DNA of 64,000 nt, taken from Rhopalosiphum padi. Lineage: Eukaryota; Arthropoda; Insecta; Hemiptera; Aphididae. Where the stretch lies: contig NC_083599.1 of the NCBI RefSeq assembly GCF_020882245.1, positions 9,672,001 through 9,736,000 of the forward strand, read 5' to 3'. Numbering within the stretch: position 1 is the first letter of the stretch; each line of letters begins with the position of its first letter. Both the position numbers and the translations under genes were made by a program. Positions 38,191 through 50,900 of this stretch are shown here, one piece after another. The notes beneath the pieces are model-generated. The model was not told the origin of the DNA, searched no databases, and saw only the letters and a list, made by a program, of their open reading frames with translations.

Positions 38191-41100
38191 TGATTTAATT
38201 TAAGTATTTATCTATTTAAAATTTAAATATTATTTGAAATACTTTATAAAATTATTTTTAACAAGTAGTTCTATGAATTTAATATTGTACGTTTTCCTCT
38301 AGTGAAAAGATTTCGACACCATTATAATATTTAAAAATATTGTAACCATGTTTATACGTTATGGTCATATTACGTATAGAAATTAACAGTAATTCTGACA
38401 TATATACAGTATACAGCAGTTGTACTACCTATTGTAGAGTGAGCGTTACTGTAATAGTTGTAAATCCTATTTAAATTGAATAGAAATATATTAATTAGCG
38501 CCTTAGCTTGATGTAATTTTAAGTAAGTATCATTGTAATAACATAATATATATGTATAACAATTTATTTTTGGTATACAGAGTTTGATTTTTTCACTTTT
38601 ATCAAATGTCAACTGTAGCAGTAGACAATGAATAATTTTTATATAATTTTATGTTATATTAACTATAGATACTGAATTATCATTTATACACATATTTATT
38701 CATCTACTTTATTTTAATAACAGTTGTGCATAGATTTATAAAATAAAGTAATTATATATATATATATTATATATACCTAAGTAAAATTAACTTCTTAAAA
38801 TATGTTAGATGGACTTATTTTATGCAAATATTTTAAAAATATTTTCAGTTAGTACGACAAATACTTAACATATTATTTTGGAATTCTTCACGAACACTTA
38901 AAATGTAGGTACCTATTTAAATGCAAAATAAATATTTCTACGTCAAACTGCATACACTTAATAAAAATATAATTTATAAAAACATCTATACTACGATAAA
39001 AGTAAGGTAATAAATTGTACATTTTCTCATACTCCACTTGACGTGTTTTACTTATAAAAAGGCTATATGAAGTGTATAGACGGTATTTACACGCTAACCC
39101 TTTCAACACCTCAACTTATTGACCATACTACAACACGTTAATGCAATAGATTTTGTTTCGATATAAAATCAGAGTTAAACTTATAATTCAATAAACGTAT
39201 AAAAATATATTAAACATCGACTCGTTTTCCTTTCCCAAGTCTATACTACATTGTTCACCACGACCTATTAAAATGTGTTTCGAAAATAAACATGTATAAA
39301 TATATATGTATTTGTCATACATTGTCTGTTCACACTCATTATTTTGTGTGCAGCATCTAGCGATAATACTCCGGAAATGTATCATACCTAAGAATTTGCA
39401 AGTTATAGAGAACTTATGCAGAGCATTTTTTCCAGACATAGACACATAGTAATGATAAAAACTACCATACAAGTGTAAAATTTACGCCGCCATGCATATC
39501 AGATGTTTAATGTTTACATTATAATGTTAATTACATTGTGCTTTACAATAATGTAAAATGGAAAAATCTTAATTTGATTTAAATAGGTGTTACTTTTTTA
39601 AATTGTGTTATTTTTGATGTTTATGGAAATATTAAGGTTGAGTCGGTAGAACTTTTCGAATTCGATTATGATGCTGTGTTTTATTGGTAACTTGTACCAC
39701 AGACCGCGCATAAGTGTATTTTACCCTTAGTTTAAGCTATCTATGGTTAGTCTGGTGTGTCCTATTTATAGACAATTAAGAATAATGTCATCATTCGTTT
39801 AGAGTTTGAGGTTTCTCATTTGCCAATTTTTTAATTTGATTTAGTTTGGTGTTTTTCTCATTAAACATGAATTGTTTATTCATAGTTAATGATAATAATA
39901 TTATAATATAATCATTTTTAGAATGTGGTTTAAATTTTGAAAATTTTTTAAGTAAAAAAGTTAATTTTTGAATTAAAAATCTTATAAAATATTAGTATAA
40001 ATATTTTTCTACGAGTTTTAAATGCTTAAAATACAAACACTTATGCAATACACTATTTGACAGGATGATCTATTTGATTAGCTATTTTTTGGTATTTTCT
40101 ACTGTCGATTGGCTTTTACTTACTTGGAAAGATATTATTTTATTAAAATTATAATATTTTGGAGCAGATAAAATCATTGTCTTAAGGCCAATAAATTCTT
40201 ATTACTTCTTACAATGCAGTAGTAATAATATATACGCTCTGGTAACTATTGATGTAAAGACTTGCATTGAAACCTACACCGATACTTATACCGGTGATGT
40301 TCGTCTGTGTGATATAGGGAAATGGTTCTATTATGGATTTTGAAAAACGAACTAATGAATTACCACGTAATTTGGTTGCATATTTGAAAGACTGTAAGCG
40401 GTGTTATAATTATTAATTATTATAATAAATACGAACGATGATAGTGTGGTATATTATATAGGTGAATTACCTAACTATACAATACGTCAATATCCATACA
40501 TCATACATCCATAATATTGTCGGTATTTTAACGCCATATCCGTTGTATAATAGTGGTATACTTATATTATTATTGCTGTTATCATAATTATTATTTATAT
40601 TTAAAATCATTATAGATGCTGTTTTCATGCCATTAAAACTGCAAATTAGGTTTTTAGCCAAACACATGTTATAAAACCATATGCAATTAATTTAATTAAA
40701 TCAAAATTACAGTCGATCGTGCTTTATTATACTATAGAACTACGAATCAATACATTATTAGATACAGGTTGACGTGTATTGAAATAATTTCATAATATAA
40801 TGACGCAGCTGATACAATATTTATAGTACTTAGACTATCCGGACCAACTAGTGGTAGTTGGATTTAGTTTGAAAAACAGTTAGCTCGTTAAGTTTAAAGA
40901 TTAACAGTCCTCTCAAATTTTTTTAATCGATGTAATAATTGTAAATTTACATATATAAATATAAATGTATAATAAAATAAAGATAGGAAGATTAACTTTA
41001 ACTTTATATTAGTATAATTTGCAATAATTGAATGGACTTATTAAATGTACTCTTATTATTGCGTAAGGAATGCATACAATTTATGCTTTTTGGCCATTCA

Positions 41101-42677
41101 AATATGTAGTGAAAAATTAGTCTAGAATAAGATATATTATACTAAGAATTCTTAATAAATGTACATTGAATTATAGAAAAATTGTTTAAAGGTTTTAAAC
41201 ATTTTTAATAACTTTATAAGTAAGAACTTATTATAATACGGTATTATGCGTTGAAATATTTCGTGTATTTGAGGTTATATAATATATATATACATTTAAG
41301 GCTGGATCTAAGAAGAATTTTAACATCCAGGGATAATAATAAAATATGTTCATTTATTCTGAAATAATTAAGGTAACTTAAATATTTCATCATAGTACCT
41401 ATTAAATATTTTTAAAAGGGGGGATTTTCTCAATCGTGGTGTTACATTTCATATTATCATGCCTATTTTAAACTACTATTCACTTAGCGAAAAATAAATC
41501 TAACAACAAAACTTTTTCTCACGCACATGGTAATTTTTATAATTTTCGTTGATCCATATTTATAATACCTAATTAATTAGCTTACATTTATAATGTATTT
41601 TATAGATATTTGCTGATAATCGTTAAAATTATTGCTATTTAGATAATTTTAATTGTAAACAAAACAATTCTATTGTGTACAGTAAAATATAAAAAAAAAC
41701 AGAGCTCTTTATTAAATATTAAAAGTATTTTAATATATTAAATAATTTCTTATATAATCAGTAATATAAATATAAATATAGATTAAATTGTATGAGATTT
41801 CTAAAATATTTATTATTTATTTATTCTTTGAGGTTTTAGCTAATGCACAGTTAGTAGGTAATTGTTAAAATTAAAATCTTAAAATCTAATATAATTCTAA
41901 TTTTATTTTTTGAATAATATTATTATTATACATACGTATTAAAATTGTAACTACTTTTACTTTTATTATATTATAATATATTTTACTTAAGTGGCACATA
42001 ATAAGTATTTTAGCAAATTGTTGGTATAATATATGCTTTTTTCAATTGTTTTTTGTCTGTTTTTTAATCATCAAACATTTTCTTTGTTTTCTTCATGTCA
42101 GTATATGCAATTATGTATTATTCCATAGATTTCTTGTGACGCTATGTCTGTTTTATTTAAATTTTATCTCTCGCATTGAACACATCACACATGCATAATA
42201 AAGTTTGACTCAATTCTTTAATGGTTTTTTTTATTATAATATTTTTTAATATACGTAATGTATCAGAATTTTCGATATTTCTAAGTTTAATTTTAATCTA
42301 TTTAGTTAAACAAATAATAATCGATTATTTCTATGTGTTCCAGAATAAGTATTGAATTTGTAAAAACATTAATATGATTTTTTAATTTTATGCATTTGTA
42401 TTATTTACACCTTACACGGATATCTTTGCACAATTAGACAACATATTAGTAAAAATGTAAAATAACTTATTGAATAACGTTTTTTTTTAAAATTAACTTT
42501 AGAATGGTTTATAGTAGCTAAAAAAAATATTTAATTTGATTGTGTTATTATATTAATAATTGTATAATATTATAAAGTTGCAACAACGAAGACTATTTAT
42601 CAATTGTGTATTGAGGGATGCTTCCATACTTCCTTTGAGATCCGTCATTCCTTTAAATTCGCCGTAGTCAATTTAAC

Positions 42678-43220
42678 GGGCGTCACCGTTTTCGGCCAAA
42701 ATGTACCCTCCCCTTTTCGGCCAACACTTACAGTTCCCTTTTCGGTCAATGTCACTTTTCAGCCAAAACTTACTGTTTACTTTTCGGCCACTGTTCCTTT
42801 TCGGCCAGCACAGTTTTCTTTTAACAACTTATGAGTTATGATTATATCCAAAAATGTGATTTTTTTTTAAAATTATTACCTACCTAATACTTTATGAAAA
42901 CATGATAAAATAATAGTATATTATATAGGTATATATTGTATAGGTATTATAATACTATATTAATTTTTATTCGAATAATGTATTATATTATAACATTTTA
43001 TTGTAACATTTTGTTATTTTATATTATTTTATTTTATTATTTTTTCATAAAGTATTAGGTGGGAAATAATTTTTTTTTAAAAAATTCATAGTTTTGGATA
43101 CAATCATAACTCATAAGTTGTTAAAACTGTGCTGGCCGAAAAGTAAACAGTAAGTTTTGGCCGAAAAGTGATAGTGGCCGAAAAGGGAAGGGTATATTTT
43201 GGCCGAATAGGGGGCCGCCC
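42678..43220. mobile_element. Foldback element of tandem 'TTTTCGGCCAA' units, 543 bp
   Basis: The left half holds six units of the form C-TTTTCGGCCAA (near 42691, 42714, 42740, 42755, 42779 and 42796, two with one change). The right half holds four in opposite orientation (near 43133, 43158, 43172 and 43200). The arms also match between units (ACTTACTGTTTACTTTTCGG; AACAACTTATGAGTTATGAT) and on to the centre (CCTACCTAATACTTTATGA). The ends GGGCG and CGCCC are complementary. The flanks carry a perfect 8-base repeat AATTTAAC (42670-42677 and 43221-43228), so insertion is shown directly. The plus frame at 42604..42834 is only a translation of these repeats. Confidence 0.9.
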
Positions 43221-44439
43221 AATTTAACTACTTACCTATATTATATTATTATAATAAAAAGAAAAAAAATTAATAATACAAAGAAAAAAATATAAATCTG
43301 CGTACTTACTTATTATTATTTTTTTCATAATTAATACGCATATTAGTGATATCCGGCATGTAAATCGTTTTCCCAACAGTTCTCAAGTTAGTTTCAACAT
43401 GACAAACATTTCTTGTCCCGCAGTCATTGTATGTTATTATTTCTTTCCGTTCCGCTTATATTGTCATAATATTTTATGTTCGTTGTGTTTTTCTCTGTGC
43501 ATTATGCATCTAAATGCTACTATGTTAATATTATTTCTAATTTTGTTTAGGTGCTTATATATATATATATATGGCCGTGCGTACATATTATTTTGTTTTT
43601 ATCTATGTGTAATGTATATAATATTATTGGTTGGAATAAGTACTAGTATAGTAGTATATTCAATCGAAATTCACACATAGATTATAATATATGATATTAT
43701 TATTTTGTACATATAAAGAGATTCACTAAATGAGTTTATACTCATTTTTGTTTTAAAAAAGAGTTTATTTAAATTCTGTTTTTTGAAATTTTTTAGTATA
43801 TATAAGGACCATTTTTAAAAGATTTAAAATTATTTTCTAAGACTATAATTACTTTGTTAACTTTAGTAATTGTACTTTTGAATAGCTCAAAAGCTACTTA
43901 TTATAATTTTAAATTAGATACATTAATATTTAAAAAAAAGTAAAAATTTGGGTTAGCATGATTTGAGAATTACCATGCATATATTGCGTGCAAAATATAA
44001 CACGAATAATAGCAGGATATAGGATGATTTACCTGCTTGCATTCACTCTTACCCTATACAATTTTATTTCATATTTATTCGATTCCTGATTTTGGCAATT
44101 TTTAATTCTACATACACTACCTATATTATTGAAATAGTTTTTTTTATTATTATTTAAGGAGTGTTCAGTTGTAATAGTGCAAGATGAACGACTATTATTC
44201 TTGTACACATTTATTGTGAACCATTAAACATCAATGTTTTTAAAACAAATCTTTACCGATCATAATATTATCGTTTAATTTAAAAAAACCAGTATTTTAG
44301 TAGAGAATACAATTGAGGTGAGCATATAGTGGCATATACATGGTCGATGAATAATCGCTCTGTGATATAGAACAGAAACGAAAATCCTTTACCAAAATAC
44401 ATTGTATTCATATTATTCATTATATACTTATTATATTAT

Positions 44440-44850
44440 ATTATATTTAAGTATAGTAAAGAAGGAGCGCACTACGTAGGCATTGTGTTGTTTTTTAATA
44501 TGAAAACGAGAGAAGTACCCGCCTTCTCCCGCCTCATACTCCCTAGTGATGTGGTAGTGGTGGCTTAATAAAGGGATGGCGGGGAGAAGGTAAGGTGTAG
44601 CTTCGTTTCCTTTTCTCGTATACGCGTCTGTCCACGGCGTATATATATGTATAGCGTGTAAGTACAATGTACGAAAAACTAAAGAACAAAAAAAATAAAA
44701 AAAACACTAGCCGGAAGTCGTTCTTCACTGTATCTTTATGTATATAATAATATTGTGTACAGTATTATAATACATGTGTGCGTGTGTGTATGTTCGTGTG
44801 AACGTTTATTATTCAACTACCGTACGTCGCGTCGGGCGCAATCGGGCAAA
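44440..44850. promoter_or_regulatory. GC-richer islet inside the myosin intron
   Basis: Two blocks stand out from the AT-rich intron: 44460-44660 (GGAGCGCACTACGTAGG, then pyrimidine/purine-rich sequence) and 44770-44855, with GTGTGCGTGTGTG and TACGTCGCGTCGGGCGCAAT. It may be an enhancer or a promoter of a non-coding transcript. The frames here (44431-44728, minus) have no domains. Confidence 0.25.
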
Positions 44851-46234
44851 CGCGTATATTACTATTTTCATTATTATTATCATTATAATCATTGTATTAA
44901 TAAAACACATAAAAAACTGAGTCGTTCGTTGTAAATTTATAGAGACCAAGACGTGTTATCAGACTGCAAAAACAAACGATACAATAAATATATTATTATT
45001 ACGTATGTATGTTGTAGCAGTAATACGTGTTTGTTAGACAAAATTATTTAAACCATATTCCACCAAAAGGGTATAAGTATTTTTTATTTAGAAACTCATA
45101 GGATAAAACGAAAATGCACAATAAGTCAATAACTACTTTAGTTTAAGTATCTGTTGCATTTACTTAAGCATATCATTCAGCTTTATTCATTTAATTTGAG
45201 AAATATTGTATTAAGTCTATACATATTTATAATTGTAATTAAAACTTATTAATTACCTAATTAATTAATTTGTATTTAATCACGTCGAATGAAATTATTT
45301 TAAATATAAATAAACTATAAGTATTCTTTGAATCTTGGTTTATATAACATTTTGTTGACACCGAATGTGTCACAAAAATTAAAATTAACACGTTCAAGTG
45401 TAATCGAATAAACCACTACAGCATTATAAAATGGGCAATAAGAGAGAGCGCATTTTAAACAGATATTTAGTTTTCATTCAAATAATTGAATATTGCATAG
45501 TAATCTGTATACTAAAATGATAGTATAAAAATATATTTAACTAATTTGTAATTGAATTAAGTTAATATTTTTCTCTGTATTATAGAAGTATATACTGTCT
45601 GTTAGCTTGTTAATTTCTAAATATTTGCTTTTAACGTAAAATTAACTTAAATAGTTAATTTAAGTTGATTGTTTTGACTATATTGCCCATAATAGTGTGA
45701 TAGCTATCGTATGTATATAGGTACCTGCATTTGAGGTCTTTATCAGATGCGTTATTATATTGTCAATAGGAATACATAATTGCACCGAAAATCACAAATA
45801 AAAATAATTCATATAAATAGGATAAAAAAAGTTAAACATTAATAGATCCAATCGATGTTTGGTGGTATAAATTGGCATTCGACAATGAACCGATCAATTT
45901 TTTTTATAAATTGAATTAAAATTTATCAAAATTCAAAAGTATTGTTATATTTAGAAAAATAAATTTTTCATTCACATAGTCACATAATTCTATTGTTTTT
46001 TAGCATATTATGAAGTTACAATATTACAGTAAATGTTTATAAAATTAGCATCTTTTTATCTATATATAATATTGCTTTTCATAATTTAATTATTGGATAT
46101 GTCTATAGGTACTAAAGGTACTTATCTTTAAAATTTGTCACAACTCACAAGTGCACTTGTGTGCAATAGGTGTTTATAATATTACTTGAAAATAAATTGG
46201 TATAATTGTCATAAAAAACTTTTATTTAAATGGA

Positions 46235-46510
46235 CGGGTATCTCTCTGTTCTATTGTTCCTCGACCGGTGTTCGTAATTAGCCGCGGCACGACCTCCGAA
46301 CTATAATACTACAGCCACGTATTATCATCATAATATATACGACGGGTGGGTTTATTGTGCATTTGTGTTTAGGAGTGGTTATGGTACAACGATATAAATA
46401 ATGAGAAATGATTACTTTTTTTTTTATTTTGTCCGATTACAAAACGACGGAGATTTTGTTTGTACGCGTGTGCGCGTTAGAACGGGGTTCTTTTGGAAGT
46501 AATGAATTAT
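46235..46510. promoter_or_regulatory. Small CpG-richer islet
   Basis: TCGACCGGTGTTCG, TAGCCGCGGCACGACC and GTACGCGTGTGCGCGTTAG are CpG-dense relative to the intron. No TATA or coding frame was seen; the role is unknown. Confidence 0.25.
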
Positions 46511-49500
46511 TAGGGTACTCGTTGTAAATTTTAATATGAGTCAGCCGTAGTATACGTTTACTCAGATACCCTACCACACAAGTGAAAAATCTACCTATAT
46601 TAAGGTTGCCATTTTTTATTTTACTTCAACTAGGACAAACATTTTTTGTATAATTTTTATGGAAAAGATTTTACCGCTCATCCACGGTTAACCACCAATT
46701 TTCACATCCTATTTTTTTATAATTTTAATATCACACACTATGATTTTTTGTTCTACGACTTAAACTTATGATATTATGACATTACGCATACGTAAAAACG
46801 ACTTTACTGATACAGATCTGAGATCGTAATAAAATGAGTAACCAACAAAATTATCAACTAACGTTAACTGTTGTATTTGAATAAGACAACTTATTCGTTA
46901 TCAATTCAGAAAAATAGATTTCTTCATTCAATGAGTATCAACGTGATTATTTTATCATTTATCGAAACAATATTTTTTTCTACTAAAAATGTCTGGTAAA
47001 GATAAAATATAAACATAAGTTATTGAATTTTAATTAAAAATGTACCGTTTCGAAACACTTTTTCTGTAAACTGTAACTTTCACGTATTAAAAAAACGATA
47101 CAGTCCATGACCTATGCCAACCCTAAGGACCTATATTATATATTTATAACATTTGCATGAACTCGGATCTTATAAATGAAATGGATATACGTTTCGAGTT
47201 GTTATAAACGCATTGAGACGATAATCTACAGAAAAAATGTATTTATGTAGAATTAGGGGTGAGAATCATCATATGCAACGGTGTATCAGCTTCTACCATT
47301 AAAATGCGAATAAGTTGTCCTAATAAGCTTTCGGTAAACTTCTAATACTGAAACCTGTGTATAAATTAAATAAAAAATATACCCCACACCCTCTCTATCA
47401 TTCCTGCTGTGTGGTAGATGAAGAAAAATTACTCGGAAAACGAGAAAATCCTCCATGATGCCTTTTTCCTATTAACTATTTTCTAGATATCAAATTACGT
47501 TCAAGTTGTTTTCAAAGTCTAATATTAGTTAATAGGTACCTCTAACGAAATCATCCGAAAACGGTGATATCAACGTAAATAATAATTAATAAACATATAA
47601 ACATAATGTTATGTAATGTCTATGCCTCTATGGTATTATGGTATTATTTAATAATTGAAAATTTAGCGATAATTAAGTGTGTAATTTAGTGTATAATAAT
47701 AATCGATATAATTTTTACTATTTACCTATAATACGCCAATATATACATACTAATTGCTGTTTTGGTAATTTTTCTGTTATATAATTGTCCCCAAATTATA
47801 CTTCCTATACTGTTATCAATTTTTATATTTTTTTGACTTCATGTGTATAGAATTTAATGTATAAATAATACTATAACATAGTATTTTGATCCGAAAATCT
47901 GCACAGAAAAGATTAGTATAGTTAACATTTGTCCTGTACAATCGAGTACCACTGTACCAGTACCTTGTTGAATTAGGTATCACATGTATGTTAAATTATT
48001 AATTATTAATAGGATTTTAGGATAATGTGTTAAATACTTCAAAATACTCACTTTTAAAGTTAAATTATGTGACATCTATACAATATTCAATGAAATAAGC
48101 ATTCTTTTTTCTTGCAATGCTACTTTTGAAAATAATGTATATTTTAACTGAGCCCTGATTATTATAATTAACAATTTTATTATACTCTATCGTTTAATAT
48201 ATTAATATTATTTATTATATATTATTATATAATAGGTATAATATACTTACCATATACTTATCGATGCAGTTCCGCACTCGCGTGTTTTAGTTCGTTAGCC
48301 GGTAACACCGACCTGACATTAGTCTTTATCGTTAAAACCATAGGCGTAACTGACTATTATTATACAATATTATTTTTCCCCCGATGTGTTTTCTATGTTC
48401 ATAATTATGGTATCCAGTTGTGGCTGATATAATATTACACTTTTCTACGTACAATTTAATCAGGCGTGCAGTTGAGAATATTAAGGGTTTGATTTTGCCA
48501 AAAGTTAAACAATCGCGAGTATATTTATCATTCGAAATTATTTTGCGTTGTTTAATCGTGAAGTACGCTCGTGACCAAAATAGTACACACATAAACTCAA
48601 ACTATATATGTTGGAGAGAAGTTTTTTCCAAATATCTTAAATTCCAAAATATGTGCTGCAGTCACTGAAAAATATGCTAAAAGAAGTCTATTAAGTGAGT
48701 GTCTATTATTTGAATGTTCATGGAGTTTATTTTGGAGAAAAACGTTGTTACAACACAACCACTGAAGTCAGCGCAAGTATATGAATATGATACGTATATT
48801 ATGCAAAGGTGGCCATTAATCAGTAAAAAGTTAAAGCTAAATTAAAATAATAACTTAACTATTTAAAGTATACAACTAGGATTTTTTCAGTCAATTTGAA
48901 AAACATTATGTTCTATGCTAATATATATATATTATAGAACTGTAGTCAAAGCTAAATCAAACAATTTTTTTCTTGTCACCTTGTATACAATGATTTTAAA
49001 TAAATATAATATTATTCCTTGATATAAAAAATTAGTTGACATAACACATAAATGTGTAATTGCCCAAATTGTTTTATGCCTAATATAGTAATGTACAATA
49101 AAAATAAATAATATAGAATGCGTTTTTAATAAAATGTTTAGTAAGTTATAATTAATTAAAACAATAAAATTGGAGTCACACAATATACGAGTATCCAACC
49201 CAAGAGATATAAAAAAAACATTTTTTAATCGTATTAAGTTAATATTTTTTTCCATATTAACTAAACAAGGTAAATTGTATAGTTAAATAATTATTTATTT
49301 ATTGCTTATCATTTTTAACGTTTAATTAACTTAATTAGTTTAAGTTAGTTGTTTTATATTTTATTGAGAAGTAAATTTTTGTAGAATTCATTATTGTTAC
49401 CTGTACTTGTTTATATCGTATGGTATAATGGCCAAATAAACTTTACAAAGAAATTATAGTTAAGTATATCGTAAGACATGATCATTCAACGTAATTAATT

Positions 49501-49911
49501 TGTATTCCCCACACTGTGAGTGTATGTATACAAAAAGGTTGTTCATTTAGTCGATTAAATTATTTTTTAATGATGATGTAGCTATTACTACAATGATTAT
49601 CTGATCAAATGTAATATATATTTCACATATACATTTTGATTCGGTGAATTAAAATGCATTTGTTTTCTTAAAATCAATTTTAATTTTTACAATTCGTTAC
49701 ACAAAATAGAAAAAAAAATTATCAATAAACGAATAAGTGGTATAAATATAAACTTATCTCAAATAAATAGGAAATATTTTTTTGATTTATACTTCAAATC
49801 ATTGAAGCGATTAGGTATAAAATGTACATGACGATTACGTTTGTAGGGACTTTGACTTGTGGCTACACAATGGTAGACGATAAATTTACTTAGAGTTGTG
49901 TAATTTTATTT

Positions 49912-50509
49912 GGGCGAATTTAAGTTCCTACACGAGACCTAGCAGGTAAAAAAAATACATATGTTAGTTCCTACACGTTAAAATAAGGTACATAATATGT
50001 AAGTTCCTACACAGTAAAAATAAGTACATTTGTTATTATACGGTAAAAAAAAGGTACGTATATAAGTTCCTACACTGCGTATATTATTATATATAATTTA
50101 TAAGTTATCAATTTAATACTAGATACCATATAATACTGTTATATATTTTAATATAATAATAATTAATTTATTATGTGGTTATATTATTTCTTTACTTATT
50201 CCACTACTCCACACTATTATATTCTTCTAAATTATATTATTTTCATATCATCAGTTTGATAACTTATAGTTATTATGTTCTAAAAAATTTGGTATGTATA
50301 TTTTTTACTATTAAAATGTATGATGATATTTTTATTTCTTTAAGACAGTATCATCAGTTTGATAACTTATAATATTATATAAAATAGAGTATATTTTTTT
50401 TACATATGCACCTGTCTTCCGCCGTGTAAGAACTTATACATCACATATGTAGGAATTAACGTATGTAATTCTTTACCTGTTATTCTCGTGTAGGAACTTA
50501 CGATTCCCC
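49912..50509. mobile_element. Foldback element of tandem 'GTTCCTACAC' units, about 598 bp
   Basis: The left arm carries four copies of AAGTTCCTACAC-type units (near 49923, 49966, 50001 and 50064). The right arm carries at least three in reverse (near 50424, 50449 and 50488). The ends pair: GGGCGAATTTAAGTTCCTAC on the left and GGGGAATCGTAAGTTCCTAC from the right. The next bases, CACGAG and (C/A)AGGTAAA, are also shared. The centre contains two direct copies of ATCATCAGTTTGATAACTTA (near 50254 and 50351) and a partial reverse copy near 50100. No clean target duplication was seen. The plan is like 42678..43220 but with different units. Confidence 0.8.
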
Positions 50510-50569
50510 TTTGTTTATATTTTCATGTTAGGTATGGATATTTTATCAGCTATTCTGTCTTTCAATGAC

Positions 50570-50900
50570 CTCAATGGAAGTTCTATGTAAAAATTCACAA
50601 AATTCTGAGCGGAGTGATAAATGTATCGATTTTACAATTTGTTACGATGTGTTAAAAATAAAGAATATGTTTTTGTTTCTGAAGACACCAGAAGTTTTGT
50701 GATATTTATAGATATTTTTATTTTTTTTTCGATAACTGATGAGGGAGGTATAACGTTTACATTTATAGTTTAAAAGGCTTGAAAATATTGACTGGCCATA
50801 TTAAATTTTTATAAAGTTTGAAATTAAAACGTTGATGTTATTTGATATTTATTAAAAATTTTATTACACAATGATTTAATATTGAATTTAAATTTAATAT
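50570..50900 (+). repeat. Dispersed repeat fragment
   Basis: AAAATTCTGAGCGGAGTGAT at about 50600 matches the start of the 37.08 kb copy. The following segment shares its A/T blocks. It is truncated. Confidence 0.4.

Noticed and set aside
42604..42834. 76-codon frame with repeated F-x-P/V-x-F motifs
   Set aside because: The repeats come from the TTTTCGGCCAA DNA units of the foldback element, so it is not a protein repeat gene.
43399..43680. 93-codon frame rich in Cys, Leu and Phe that looks like a membrane protein
   Set aside because: Typical of T-rich DNA read by chance; no start context, family motif or splice support.
48420..48668. 82-codon plus frame with fairly balanced composition
   Set aside because: No recognised domain, and an overlapping minus frame of similar length exists. 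Considered as an exon, but no good acceptor/donor pair surrounds it.
49912..50509. Spaced short repeats suggesting a CRISPR-like array
   Set aside because: The units are few, imperfect, unevenly spaced and inverted between halves; the host is an animal. A foldback transposon explains it.
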